The notes: generated by a model not told the origin, from the letters alone. A stretch of 64,000 nt of DNA from Viscum album (GCA_963277665.1 OY728165.1:1756680772-1756744771); one strand, 5' to 3'; shown: positions 1 to 12,379, counted from the stretch's first letter. Numbers and translations: made by a program.

Positions 1-599
1 CTCAGGACCAGTTGCATCTGGCTGGCCTGAATGAGTCAGACAAGGATCAGACCTAATCTGTCCCCGAATAAAAAAAATCATTTAACTAACGAACCAAGTG
101 TTCGTTCAATACTCCTTTAGTGGACTTGGTATACGTATTTGGAAGTGGTCACTTTCGTATATTATGATAAGCCCGAGTAAGCCATGATGGACCATGGTGC
201 GATCACCCTTGTTTGAGGGGAAGTGGTGTAACTAATAGACCATGTGTCCATTTGACGCACCGTCTACAGTGATAGAACCCTTTGGGAAAAACTATTGTTT
301 TGGAATACTCCAATTGTGTTTTGGGTAATGTAATAGTATGGATTGGTGGGATCGAATCCGAATCTAATTAGGACCTTGGAAAAAAATTCTCATAAGGAAC
401 AGACCGAGTGATCGATTGATGCATAGAATGTCGCGTTCGAACCCTTATGACATGCAGGTCCTTTGGAATAATTATTCATGAATATTTGTGACTTTTGAGT
501 TATGAATGATTACTTGAGGAGTTTTTATCCCGGAATTAAGTGTACTACGAGAAGGAATGAAGTGGCTGTTAGTGAGTCGGAGGTTAGAGACATATCATA

Positions 600-1010
600 T
601 AGAGGTTAGTACCGAGTGATCCAATGTGGGTCAGCACCGATCATGTATGGGTCATTGCTAAGTGATCCTGTGTGGGTTAGCGCATACCGATCGTTTATGG
701 GTCAGATCCTATGTAGGTCAGTGCTCAGTGTTCTTGTGTGGGTCAGTGTATACTGATCCTTTGTTGGTCAGATCCTATGTGGGTCACCACCGATCATGTA
801 TGGGTCTACGCTAAGTGATCCTATGGGGGTCAGCGCATACCAATCCTTTATTGTTCAGATCCTACGTTGGTCAGTGCTCAGTGTTCCTATGTGGGTCAGC
901 GTATATCGATACTTTGTCGGTCAGTTCTTGTGTGGGTCATTGCGAGTGTAGTACTTATCAACTCTGGGCAGGTCAGATCCTGTGTGAATCATTGTAGGGA
1001 TTTTACCTAT
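600..1010. repeat. Higher-order tandem repeat, about 153 bp unit built from short GATCCTATGTGGGTCAG-like subunits
   Basis: The string 'caccgatcatgtatgggtc' begins at 635 and again at 788, giving a 153 bp period. Within each unit a shorter motif close to GATCCTATGTGGGTCAG recurs every 20 to 30 bases in slightly different versions (for example near 664, 707, 769, 817 and 858). About two and a half large units are visible. The array lies inside element D. Such arrays are common in LTRs or untranslated regions of large plant gypsy elements; no function can be read from it. The 60-codon frame crossing it is a by-product of the repeat. Confidence 0.75.
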
Positions 1011-1124
1011 TGATCCTGTCTGGGTAGACTCTATATAATCAGCATTATTTATTCTTAATAGAATAATATGAGCTATCTTTTTTTCTAATCATTTGTACTT
1101 TTTTCCATACATATACAACTAGTG

Positions 1125-1445
1125 TGAGTTGAGTCTTTTAACTTCACAGTTCTCTCTTTGTGGTGATACTTGTGTGCTACTTTTACCTTCCTGGTGATTC
1201 CTATGTGGTACATTTACCTTCGTAGTTATATCATTGTGGTGATACCTATGTGGTACATTTACCTTCATTTTCAAACATGTGTGGTACTTTTACCTTTGTG
1301 ATGATATCTTCATGGTGATACCTCTGTGATACACTTACCTTCGTGGTGATAACTTCATGGTGTTAACTGTGTGGAACTTCTATTTTCATGGTGTTACATG
1401 CGTGGTAATTCTACCATCATGGTGTTACCTTTTTGGTATTATTTC
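1125..1445. repeat. Degenerate minisatellite, GGTGATACCTATGTGGTAC...TTACCTTC unit
   Basis: A motif close to 'ggtgatacctatgtggtac' followed by 'atttaccttc' recurs about eight times between 1160 and 1440, with units of roughly 30 to 45 bp and growing divergence to the right. It is a different sequence from the array at 600-1010 but sits in the same element, so D had two independent minisatellites. No coding potential or clear promoter was seen in it. Confidence 0.6.
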
Positions 1446-2075
1446 ATCATTTATGGTATGATTATATCATGATATATTAAGTATATGTATTGGAATATAC
1501 CTATTAAATGATTATGTCTATCACATCATGCTATGAGATGGAGGACTTTCTTTTTTGATTCTCTTTTGTGGAACTCTGATAGACCAACAGGGGTCTTGGT
1601 GTCCCTTCTGAGTATTGGTATACTCACCCCTACACAGGCTTCACCCGCACCTTATTGTGTCTTATGTAGATGTCAGGAAATGATCATCGAGTCTTAGGGA
1701 TCCAGGACTGGATGATGCTCAGAGGTGGACCATTTGACATGCTGTGACGCATGACTATTGATCATGATATGTACCTATCCTACAGTTAGGGTTCTTGGTG
1801 GATGATCCAGGCACTTTTTTTCTCTTTTCAGTTGTACTTTTACTCTCAAGTTGGGCTTGTACACTAGGCCCTTTACTTTCAGAAAAATGTTTACTACAAT
1901 AGTTAACATCTTGGTTGCCTCTCTTTGTGCTCTTGGATTTCTGTGTCTGTGCAGGTTTAAAGGATTTTACCTCTCGTTATGGGATACGCCATTATGGTGC
2001 TATTCACCATCCCCTGGCCTATGGAAGGCAGGATTGGGGTAGTCACGACATGGGCCCCGGGGGACAGGTCCTGAT
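1446..2075 (+). other. Non-repetitive terminal part of element D
   Basis: This stretch holds no gene I can support. It carries several pyrimidine tracts ending in AG (for example 'ttttctcttttcag' ending near 1830 and 'gtgtctgtgcag' ending near 1953) and two overlapping frames of about 65 codons with no recognisable domain. Base composition is the most balanced in the first 15 kb, which suggests a younger insertion. Confidence 0.35.
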
Positions 2076-2855
2076 ATCTATACCATGCTTGACCAAGATA
2101 CGTGGTTTATAGGGCCACAATTTTTCTATAACCTTTGCGTATTTCATGTGATGTGGTTCTATCTTATGACATGGCTCTCTCATATTATTCGCTACATTCC
2201 ATCATTATATAGTGTAACTTCTTTCTTCTTATGTTTCAAATCATGCCTATGTGAATATTTTTTATTTCATGTATTATTATTTAATATTTTTCAAAAGATC
2301 TTTCTTAATACATGAATTGAGATTTTCCTTTTAATGTTATGTAATGGAATCTATTTTTAGGTGGAATCATATGGGACAATCTCCCACACCATACATACAC
2401 CGTTGGTTGTATGTATACATTCTAAATATTGAATCATGTATATAAATGATGATCTATAGTGGGGATGATGGATCTAGTTGTTGTTTTTTTTCTTCTCTTG
2501 TAGGTATATGTTGTATTGGTATAAGGGTGATGTCCCTCATGCTCCATGGAGGAATTTTTTTTGGTTATGTTGGTTTACTTCATGTATTTTCACTTTTGAT
2601 ATTTGGTTATATTTTGAAATATTTGTCCATAAATTCTTTTTTCAATTATGATTATGGATATTTATCCCGATATGATGCTTTAAGTTTAATTTTATTTATA
2701 TTTGAATATAATGGTTGAAATCTTTCCCAAAAGTTTGGTGTTGATACCCAAGAACATGATTCCGACTCATGGAGATCGGGATGGCCCTTCGGTTCATGCC
2801 ACGAGCTGGGTCTAGTGTCAAATTTCATGGAAAAATAACATGTTTCCTGAAAATA
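2076..2855 (+). repeat. Element B 5' LTR, right-hand remnant
   Basis: The sequence from about 2330 to 2730 (with the landmark 'gatgatggatctagtt' near 2464) pairs with 14540-14950 ('gatggtggatccagtt' near 14682). Only the last 0.8 kb of an LTR of about 2.1 kb remains; the rest was separated by insertion of D. The exact right end is judged from the adjoining primer site. Confidence 0.6.
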
Positions 2856-2867
2856 TTGTATCAGAGG
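2856..2867 (+). other. Primer-binding site of element B (initiator Met tRNA type)
   Basis: 'ttgtatcagagg' differs at two positions from TGGTATCAGAGC, the site complementary to the 3' end of plant initiator methionine tRNA used by most Ty3/gypsy elements. It lies directly after the LTR-like segment. An alternative Athila/Tat-type site near 2736 was considered and rejected. Confidence 0.6.
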
Positions 2868-3236
2868 AGGATTCATTTAATTATTTGGGTCATGATATTT
2901 GGAAGACTCTGGATATACTAGAGGTAGGATTTTTGGAGCATCAGGTTCTAGTTGCGAGTGTGGTGTTTGGAAAAACAAAATCATGAAGGATATTGAGTTG
3001 CAATGGGATGTTTGTAATAGGGTAGGATTTATCCCCCAGGTTATATTTATGAGAAACAGATGATGTGTGGAAATGGGGTGGGGGTCAAGTGGTCTAGTTT
3101 TTTATTGGGATTTTTTTAAACTATTCAACTTATTGCAATTGGATATTGTTTATAAAAATTCCCAGTATGGTGTACTATATAGTTTCTTTGTTGGGTTGTT
3201 ACCTATTATAGAAGTATTACTTTGTAGATACTTCAT

Positions 3237-3720
3237 ATGTATCCATGGGATGTTTTAGGAGAGAGCACTCCCACACCAGAGAATCTGAGGCTTGCAGAAG
3301 CAGTTGTTCAGGATGTTCATGTTTGGTTTCAAGGAGAGTTTTATGGTCCTGTTATAGTTGGGGAAGCTAATATAGGTCTTAGAATATACAATTCTATAGT
3401 GTTTCTAAACAAAACACATCCCTCAATTCATGGTATCATGGACCCCTAAGAATTAGAGGAGTTGATGGAGACAATTTATAAGTTGTTCAAATTCTTTGAC
3501 ACTCTTGAGACAGTCTGGGTAAAATGTTATTCGTACATATTGGAAGACCCCAGACAAAGGTGGTGGGACTATGTGGTTCAATCTAGGAAGCATGATAATA
3601 TTGGTTATAAGGATTTAAAATTCGTATTCAATGAGCACCATTTCCTTGAAATCATGGACTTCACTAAAAACATGATTCATTGTATGTTTATCAAAGTGAT
3701 TTGTTTGTGATAGAGAATTT
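3237..3720 (+). pseudogene. Gag remnant of element B
   Basis: Two adjoining open stretches, 3237-3449 and 3462-3710, read as the central part of a chromovirus Gag. The second contains 'DPRQRWWDYVV' followed by 'GYKDLKFVFNEHHF', which matches the family pattern of a tryptophan pair followed by a W/Y..F...F..K/H.F block in the capsid region. The two parts are split by one stop after 'MDP'. Gag normally forms the virus-like particle in the cytoplasm. The zinc knuckle that should follow is not recognisable, so the protein is truncated as well as interrupted. Confidence 0.65.
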
Positions 3721-4849
3721 CAATTTCATTTAATATTTGGTTCTCTTTATAGACAAGGTAGTTTCCAATTAGAAGAAAATGGTTATAAATATGGAAGTGT
3801 GGCTATGATAAGATATCTGATATAAAGTCTACCATTTTAAGAGGAGGACTTCTGGTGTGGTGGTTGATCTTTCAATAATGGTGGAGATTGATTGTTGTGG
3901 AATTTCCGGTTTCTTCAGAACATTTTTGAAAATGGTGTAAGGAATTATAAGTTAATATAAGAATAATGGGTAGTGGAATGGGAATTAAAATATGTGGGGT
4001 GGTTGTTCAGGACATCCTTATGAAAAATCATTGTCTTTGGCTTCAGATTCAAGAGCAGTTCTATCACACGAGTGTGGAAAAGCAGGGAATTTATGGTCTG
4101 CATGTTCAGCTCCACCCATAACATGAAATTAGTGTGTTATGATTTTTCACTAGTACAATTTTTCATGGTGTCACCCCCATTCCAGAGTGGGGATTCTCTT
4201 ATAGAATTAAGGGTGATGTTAATCTTGTCAGATCCATACAAGACATCAGATTCGTGTTTTTTTGGTCATGGAGGTTGGGATAGATCTATTATTGTGTAGC
4301 AGAATCCTAAGGATGTACCATATTTTAGTGATTATTATTAAGAAAAATAATATACAATCAACCTTCGTATTGTTTATTATGAAGTAATTGATTTTAATCA
4401 AGGACTAAACCTAGTTTCATGTACTTGTATTTTTAGATCATGTTTATTTGTTTCATTGTTTGATACAGGTTATTTTGTATTTATTTATTCAAGTCGTAGT
4501 TAATTGTAGATATATTCAACTAATAATATTCTTAATGAGATGGATTTTCTGATTCTAATATGTAAGATGTTTGATAAATGTTTAATTTTTCTATCTTGTC
4601 CTCTCACTATACTAGGTGTCAAGTAAGAATGATATTGATTGGTTTTTGAGTTTTACCCCATTTATGTGATCCTCAGAATGTATTGGATGGTGTGCTTCTA
4701 ATCCCATGTTGATTGTTATAAATGGTGAGTGAATTTCATTGAACAAAATGAATGTAAAAATGTTTTTCTATGAGAGTGGCGTCACTGGTCAAGATGTGTT
4801 TTACCTCCACATCCGGTGTTGCGAAATAATGTTTTTTAAATTCCATTGT
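3721..4849 (+). other. Decayed gag-to-protease interval of element B
   Basis: Position predicts the end of Gag, a zinc knuckle and the aspartic protease. Neither the CCHC box nor the D-S/T-G protease motif is recognisable. An open frame at 4072-4299 (75 codons) lies here without a domain I can name. The stretch is listed because the flanking gag and RT place it within the element. Confidence 0.4.
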
Positions 4850-5545
4850 TCATGTTTGAGGAAAATGGATGTAGTAGTGTAGTGAATGGATCTAATCATG
4901 AGGTGGATTTATTTCAAAAGTTATTTCAACATGAGTTATTAGGATTGATTCATGAGGGGGATTTCAATTTCACCACTAATTTGGTGACATGAACACAACC
5001 TATATCTCTTCCTTTATATCGTATGGACACAACAGTGATGAGGTAATTCATGGTACTAGTGGATAATTTGGAATATAATGGATTCAATAAACCGATTGTA
5101 TAACCTTGGCCTTCCCATTTTATACTTTTTATGAATGTTGGTGGATATCTCTAGTGATGTATGGATTATGGGATGCTGAATAAGGTGATGATCAAGAAAA
5201 AAACACCATTTTACTCAAATTTATGACCTTTTTTATCTGCTCAAGGTGGGAGGTTGATATCCAATATTTAATTTCACTTCAGGTATCATCAAGTTAGATA
5301 TAGAGAGGTATATATCTTAAAATCAACATTATGAAGTAGTTAGGTCCATTTTTGAGTATCAGGTCATGCCTTTTGGGATGAATATTTATATATTGGACAT
5401 TATGGAACTTCTGAACAGAGTATTCTACCAATATCTAGATTACATTTTCATGGTATTATTGGATTACATCCTTGTTTATTTTGTAACTAAAGAGGATAAA
5501 TAGAATAATTTTAGGATCATTTGGGGTAGCTTCTATATTTTCTCC
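4850..5545 (+). pseudogene. Reverse transcriptase of element B, N-terminal part (before the CACTA-like insertion)
   Basis: The reading frame changes several times, but the order of RT blocks is clear. 'TQPISLPLYRM' near 4990 is the start of the fingers region. 'FTSGYHQ' near 5275 corresponds to the LRSGYHQ block, 'YQVMPFGM' near 5360 to the PFGLTNAP block, and 'FMVLLDYILVY' near 5450 to the catalytic YVDD region, here with the DD pair broken to D-Y. RT copies element RNA into DNA in the cytoplasmic particle. Loss of the catalytic pair plus stops means no activity. The frame stops at 5545, where the inserted element begins, and resumes at 10768. Confidence 0.8.
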
Positions 5546-8500
5546 CACTACAATGAAATAAATTTATACCCATAGCAATTTAGTGAAAAAAAATATATTT
5601 TTTAGTATGAAATAATAATTCCAACAGATATTATGTTTCATTGGTATTAACATATGTACCAGACATTATTTTTTTTTAAAATATTTTTGTGTTTATTAAT
5701 TGTTTAATACCAACATATAAATTACTAAAAATTTAATTTTTTCTTTATCATACTAATATATAAATTTTTTCTTACAAAATAATCCACATTAATTAATTAT
5801 TATATCTATTAGTTAATAATTGACATATATAACTTTTATTAGAATTTCATGAAATTGAAATATCATTTAACAACTAATTAACTTTTTATGAATAGGTAAA
5901 TTGAAAAATAAAATTACTAATATAAAAAATATATTTATTTCGGAATTAGTCATCAGAGTCGTCGGCCCCAAACCCCTTGTGATAGCCTCCCGACATTCCT
6001 CGATCACCACCCATGAAATACCTATCCCTACCCGCACTCACACTCTTGGATCATCACATCTCACACCAATAAAAAATATTATCCAAAAATTATTAGTTCC
6101 CCATCTACTGATATTCAATTTTTTACCTCTTTCAAATATAGAAATCGGGTGTACCGAGGGAATTTTAAATAAACCCATTTCTCATTCAATCCTTCTATAT
6201 TTTCCCCTTTTAGTAGGTATGTAATTATCTATAAAAAATATTATTAATTAAAATAATGGGAATATAAGTTTTGAATCAAAACGAATTTATGTTTGAGTTT
6301 AAGTGAGATTAAGAATAAATGAGTTTTAAAATTGTAGTTCATTTTTTTGGTGACTATGTGATTATAATTACATATTTCGTTAGAGAAACATCGAATGATA
6401 TATACTATATTAATTTCTCGAATCAAATAGAAATGTGTGTAATAAAAATGTTAACTTCTATTTTTTTGGAGGTGGGTATTTCAACATCTATGTCCTCAAC
6501 TGTTTTTATGTGTACAAAGAATTCTCTAAAGATCAATTCTGACAGGGTGGTTTCTATTAATTGTGGGAATCATGGTAGAGAAAGAATGTTGATCTCTGTC
6601 AGTTCAAAGGATGTGAACATTTTTCAATTTCATAATAATGGAGAAACTAAATCTAATATAGAAAACATTCCTATAACTCTATATGATGGATCAGAGAATA
6701 AGTTTTAAAGGTACTATTTATAGTGGATTTTATTGTTCTCTCAAATGAGTTTTTTTGATGTTAGATTGGATTAATTATATCATTATTTTGTTAGAATATT
6801 TCATCATACACAATAAAATTACTCACCTAATCTAATATAGTTATTGAAAATGTAAAATATGGGTGAGAAATATATGTATTAAGATTTAAAGATCGTATTA
6901 GAAGTGAAGAGAGGTTAAAATTATTAAATGATTACTAAATTGTAGTTTTGACAATTGATGGAAATATTCTATTTTACATTTCATCACTCAGAGAGTAATA
7001 ACAAATTTTTATCATCATAAAATTGGTGAACCCCTTATATAATAGAGATTTTATAGTAATTTATTTTTCCCGTGGAAAAAAATGTTTACACATGAAAATT
7101 ACATTCTACAAAATGAAGTTGATATTGAATTGGATGTAGGGTCCCATGATGATCAAGGGGTGCATTATTAGAATTTATAATGGACAAAATCCTTTTTCAT
7201 TCTCATTGAAGGTACAAATCCCATATGAATTGAGGTTAAATATTTATATTACATACACTATATTAAGCCATAAATTCAACATTGAAATTTTACACCATTA
7301 ATCTGCAGATATTTAATGATTAACATATTCATGCATCATAAATAATATAATTAGAAGTTATCATTTCATAATATTGTGAATAATGTTATTCTATTTTGAT
7401 TCTTATTAAATTTCATTCATTGATTTGGTATGTGAAGTGGGCTAATTTTGTGTCTTTTCATTATTAATTCATGATTCCCATTTTATTTTTATAACATTAA
7501 ATTTATTGATTTCGTTTAATTAATTATATAGTGCTTTTTTAAATTATATTGAGATTGTATATATCAAAGAGCCTTTTAAAATCCATTATTTATGTCCAAT
7601 GATTAGTTATGTGGGATGTGTCTAATATTATATATATATATTGAATTAATTATATTTTTTTAACATCAAAATGATATATTTATGTGGTCAAATAAAATAT
7701 TGTTTCTTGTTAATTAATTATAGTTTATTTTATTATTTAAAATTAATTATGATATATTTTATTTGAATGTTAGTTTTATTGTTAATATATTGTTATTAAA
7801 TTCTAGTAATTGATGATAAATAAAATATTATTAACATCTAATTTCAAATTTTATTTAGTCCATTTATAGTTTTTCATTAAATACGTATTAAATTCCCTAA
7901 TTCTTATTTTTTTCAATAAGATGTATTGTTCCATGTGGCCCTCTATGAAATTCATATAAAAACCAATTTTGGGATAGAAAATCTGTATATAAAAAAATGA
8001 ATATTGAAAATACTCTATTTAAAAATAAACAAAATCACATCTAGAGTTCATTAATAATTGATAAACTGAGGATTCATGAGATTGAAAAATATTGCGCTTT
8101 AATTACATTCTCAACATGTTCCTACTACTCAATTATTTTGAAAAAAGGAAAAGAAATTTACCAATTATTTTTTGTATAAAACTATTTTATTATGTTAATA
8201 TACTTTTTTAAAAAAATATTGATTTATTAAGTGGTACTAGCATTGATCTAATTTCTAAATTTTTTTTTTATAATTCTCGGTTGGGTTCTGATATGAAGTG
8301 ACTACTAAATTTGTATATTTATGACCTTACATTGGTTTTGGAACTAGTGTAATATGTTTTTGTTTATTGAAATTTTGATATTGCAGATCTTCTAATTTTT
8401 ATCACGGATCAAGTAATTTATGTAGCTATTAGAAATTTAGGATATTTTTATTATGTTTTAGGATGATGAATTATTCTATTTCAATTGGGAGATCATTATG

Positions 8501-10767
8501 GTTCATAATGATTATGTTTTGGCTTGAATCCATAATATTTTTACTACATCAATTATGATTTCATTTACTAATTTTTACACCCAATGGAAGTGGTTTGTTT
8601 TCATTCAAGCTAGAAAATTATATATTGTTTAGAGTTATCATCATTATTCAATGAATAAATATTATGCTTTAGTCTATTTGGAGGTTCCACACTTTTGATT
8701 TGTAGTGGTAATGATGTAAATTATTTTTCATTTGTTTATTTGTCATTTTTTTCTTTTCATGTTTTGTCTTATGTTTATTAGTTCCACTGTAACCCCATGA
8801 TCTTTCATTGATAGACGTGTAGTGTTATTTTGTTTAATTTATTAGTGATTGTTTTTTTCATGATTCATGATAAAAATTTTACTTGGTTTCTATTTAAGAA
8901 AAAATAGGTTTTTTCATAAATAAAAATATAATTTATGGATGGCAGTCTTTACAGTAATTTTTTATAATGAATAAATGAATACAAAAATATATCACATTTA
9001 TTAGATTATATAAAATTACAAAACATATTCTCACATATATGATAGTCCTATATGTTGGAAACACATTTTCTAAATTGTTTTTTAATAATATTTTTTTGTA
9101 AATAAATCATTCCATAAAGGAAAACAATATAAAAAATTAATATTTAAAATAAAATTTAATTATTAAAAAAATATATTTTAAATATTACATATAGTTCAAT
9201 AGATATAATAATTTTATGATTTTTCCTTACGTATTAATTTTTTGGATTTTTTATATAATTATCAAAGGTTTCCTATGAACTATATACAGTTAATGTTTTT
9301 AACATCATGATAAACCCCTCTATTTATTTCCATCACATACTTGAACAGTCAACCCCCCACCCACTACTATCCTATATCATTTTGAAATTTTGTTTTTTTA
9401 AATTATACCAAGAAGATAGTGGATGATTTATTTGAATTTTTTTTCTTAAAAATGTTATGACATTGTATACACATCTCAACGTAAAAAATATGTACTATTA
9501 GTGTTTTCATGGAAAATAGATTCATTATTTATTAAAATAGATTAGTTTATTTTTTGATTATCTAAAATAGTTTTAGAATGTGATGATACTATTAATATTA
9601 ATTTTATTTTGAGGTAATTTTTTTGAATTGTGGTCACAATGACTTGTGAACCCATGTAAAAATCACATGGATTAAAAACATTGACCCATAATGAATTATA
9701 TATGGGATTCATTGTAGAAATGAAATCATATATAAATAGTGTAAAATGCCATTTTTTAGATCCTTATTTAATATATTTATTCAATTCATGTGGATATTTT
9801 TCAATAATTATTGGGTATAGTCCATGGCTATGTGATATATGGTCATCGCAATGAAGGGGTTGAAATTTCCTCAACTTGAAATCCATTGAAGGTATTTTGA
9901 TTGACTAAATTTTTTGAGATTTTAATGATGATGATGAATAAAAATATCCCATTATATGAAGATAATTATTTTATAATTTACCTTTTTTTGTTTCAATTAT
10001 TGAATATATTTTTATTGATTTGTCAGTAAGCTTTTTGTTAGTGTTCATTGTAGACCATCGACCTGAATGCTGTGACTTAACAATTTCTTTAGGTTCCCCA
10101 GTGGTACTGGAGTTGACTACATTTGTTCATCTAATGGGATAATTTGGGGTTGAAGAATATTTGGTAGAACTATTCTTTTAACATGAAATTTTTTAGAGGA
10201 CTCCACTCAATAGATGACATGTCATTTTTAATTGGGGTGGGGGTGCATAGATGCATCATGTGTTTTTGTGTTTTTATGATCATTTTAGGTGTGAATCAAC
10301 ATCTAGTTTGTATTGATTTATTTTATATTAAATTCCATTATTAGTATAATAAATATGTCTATAATTTCAAACATGTGTGAAAATAATATTTTTTTGATAA
10401 TTATAATAGGTGTATACTTTATGATAAATTAAATAATATAATTTAAAATTTTACTAAAAAAATTTGTTCTATTTATTTATATGTAATTTATAAAAATATT
10501 TTATACATAGAAATAACAATTACCAGTGGATATATATTACTATGAATCTATTTATACAATATTTTAATAAAATATATATTATCAGTTGGTATAATTATAA
10601 TTGTAATAGAACTATTTTATATATCGCAAAAAACATATATCGATATATTTTTTACTAAATATTTAGTAACATGAAAAATATTTTTGTTAAACATCTTTAC
10701 TAGACGAAAATGACCTTTTACAAACATATATATATATATATTAGAAAAAACTAATTATTTTCTAGTG
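5546..10767. mobile_element. CACTA-like DNA transposon (element C) inserted in the RT of element B
   Basis: The left edge starts 'CACTACAATGAAATAAATT' and the right edge, read from the other strand, starts 'CACTAGAAAATAATT'. Both agree with the CACTA superfamily terminus (CACTACAAGAAAA type). The edges fall exactly where the RT frame of element B stops and resumes, which is independent support. Subterminal sites TTGGTATTAA (near 5640), its reverse complement (near 5704) and TTGGTATAA (near 10585) may be remnants of the repeated transposase sites found in this superfamily. The 3 bp flanks are TCC and GTC and do not match. No TNP2-type transposase is recognisable in 5.2 kb, so it is probably non-autonomous or very decayed. 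Further nested insertions cannot be excluded. Confidence 0.6.
6319..6708 (+). other. Longest open frame inside element C, 129 codons, no recognised domain
   Basis: An ATG-initiated frame of 129 codons in otherwise stop-rich AT-rich DNA. The composition after residue 55 (many S, N, G, V) is less skewed than the background, and 6470-6700 is somewhat richer in G and C. I see no catalytic motif, membrane segment or zinc-binding pattern. It may be a remnant of an element C protein or simply chance. Confidence 0.25.
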
Positions 10768-11050
10768 GTCTCTTTGTGTAGTTTTTCAAGTAAAACTATT
10801 GTATTGTGGAGGTGATGTTTTTTGTTCATGTGATTTGTGAGAATTTTGTTTTGGTAGACCCTAGGAAGATCATTGTTACAAATTCATGGGAACTACATAA
10901 AAATGATTTTGATATTATGAGAATTTTGTATCTGACTGGGCATTACATGTTGTTCAATCATGATTTCTCTCATCATTCCTCAACCATGAAAGAACTTACC
11001 TTAAAGGGGTAATGTTCATTTGGATCACATTGTGTGATTCATCCTTGGAT
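10768..11050 (+). pseudogene. Reverse transcriptase thumb / connection of element B (after the insertion)
   Basis: The frame from 10770 reads through two stops into 'VEVMFFVHVICENFVLVDPRK', which corresponds to the RT block normally written as ...FLGH.IS..G...DP.K. 'LTGHYMLFNHDFSHHSSTM' near 10936 then corresponds to the LAGYYRRFI..FS block. This continues exactly the domain that stops at 5545, so the two parts are one RT split by element C. Later drift has changed several key residues. Confidence 0.75.
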
Positions 11051-11600
11051 AAGCTTCAACGAAAAATTAAAACAACAACTATATTGTGTTTTTTAAACTC
11101 TAGAATAGAATGAATTGTTTACATTGTTGATTAACAGTTTTTTTCTTGAGTGTGTTCTATTGCATAATGTGCAAGTGGTGGAATATGTCTCTCCCCTACT
11201 CCAAAAACATTAAAATAATTCATCAACCCATGAATTGGAATTATATGTAGTGATTTATTTCTTGAAGATGTGGAGAAATTTACTTTTTTGGGATATTTTT
11301 TTGTTATATTCACATCATAATAGTTTTTCATACGTATTCTCCTAGATATTGGTGAACCTATGGCATCATCATTTTGTGGAATACCTTTAAGGGTTTGATT
11401 TCATTATTTTATATAACCTTGGTAAATATAATGTTGTGGAATATATTTTGAGTAAGAAATTATTGGGTCATGTTTTGAAAGAGAAATGTTTTGAGTGTAC
11501 CATGATTGGTCTCTATTTTCAGATTCATCTTGAGGAAAAGTTACATAGTGGTGGTGTATTCATTGATATTGTTTAGCTGGCCCTTTCATTTCAATAGTTT
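11051..11600 (+). pseudogene. RNase H region of element B
   Basis: The catalytic core is largely unreadable, but the end is clear. From 11362 a frame reads 'WHHHFVEYL' and then an equivalent of the 'D..I.Y..GK.N.VAD.LSR' block at 11393-11460 ('NVV' and 'LSKK' remain). 'MIGLYFQIHLEEKLHSGG' follows and corresponds to the linker toward the integrase. RNase H removes the RNA strand during replication. The minus-strand frame at 11131-11331 is a shadow. Confidence 0.55.
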
Positions 11601-12379
11601 TTTTTTCACGTGTAGTCGAGTGATGTGTTTTTATATTATTATATTTTGTTATTGAATGATGTGGTGGTCTCTAGGTTGTGTCATTATTTTTGTGGATTTT
11701 GGTACAAAAAGATATTCTAAATTCTCAGTGGACCATTAGTCTTTGTACCACCAAGATGTTCTAGGATGTATGATGTTAGTTCTGGTGTCTAGGTATGATA
11801 TGTGAAATATATGACATAGAATCATTGTGGAATAAATGTTAGTAGTTCAAATAAGAACACCATAGACCCTCTTTTAGGCCTCAACAATTTCCCCTTCCAA
11901 CCTAGAAGTGGTATGATGTGTCCGTGGATTACATAGATTTCTTACCATGTACATCATGAGGGAGAAACATTATTTATGTAGTGATTTAAAATCTAACCGA
12001 ATCATAATATTTAATATTTATCAAGGAATCATAAAATGTGGATTTTTTGGGATGGTTTTATGTTCCATAAATAGTGAGGCTTCGTGTTGTGTTTTGAGGA
12101 TTCATTTCAGAAAAGGGCCTCCTATTTTACCTCATTGTTTTGGGATGACATTTGGAAGGAAATGGGGTCAAATTTCATGTTCAATATGGCATACCATCCC
12201 CAAACAGATTATCAGACAGAGTGGGTGAATCGGAACATGGCATATATGATTCAAGCATGTGTGTTGGATTTTATATATTAACGAGATAGCCATTTGGGGT
12301 TAGTATTGATTTATTATTATAATAGTTTCCAATACAAGATAAGGATGAATTCCTAAGGGGAGATATATAGTTGTTCATG
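11601..12379 (+). pseudogene. Integrase of element B
   Basis: The strongest block is at 12187-12270, where 'YHPQTDYQTEWVNRN' corresponds to the HPQTDGQ(S/T)ER motif of Ty3/gypsy integrases, followed by 'MIQACVLDF' (the usual ML.ACV.DF). Just upstream, 'FQKRASYFTSLFWDD' corresponds to the SDRDPRFTS.FW block, with the aspartate changed. 'YDVSVDYIDFL' near 11918 marks the first catalytic aspartate region (D.T.DF). Stops and frame changes occur throughout. Integrase inserts the DNA copy into the host chromosome in the nucleus. Confidence 0.8.

Larger units (their letters stand above)
1..2075 (+). mobile_element. Right-hand part of an LTR retroelement (element D), truncated by the window edge
   Basis: This stretch is clearly less AT-rich than what follows and is full of short tandem repeats. 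From about 2080 rightward the sequence can be aligned, at low identity, with the 3' LTR of element B near 14330 onward, while 1-2075 cannot. The join therefore looks like the right end of an element inserted into B's 5' LTR. The last bases, 'ggggacaggtcctgata', resemble the end of the element F LTR near 45001 ('aaacaggtaggttaca'), so D probably ends with an LTR of the same general class. The other end, primer site and coding region lie outside the window. Orientation is inferred from that LTR-end resemblance alone. Confidence 0.5.

Noticed and set aside
600..1445. CRISPR-like array
   Set aside because: Units are contiguous and variable with no unique spacers, and the setting is a plant retroelement.
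2736..2754. 'tggtgttgatacccaaga' as an Athila/Tat-type primer site (tRNA-Asp type, after C-to-T decay)
   Set aside because: A better initiator-Met-type site follows at 2856, the pol of element B is chromovirus-like, and the segment appears to have a counterpart inside the 3' LTR near 14960.
6319..6708. 129-codon open frame as a transposase gene
   Set aside because: No recognisable catalytic or DNA-binding motif, and only moderately longer than chance; kept only as an unassigned frame.
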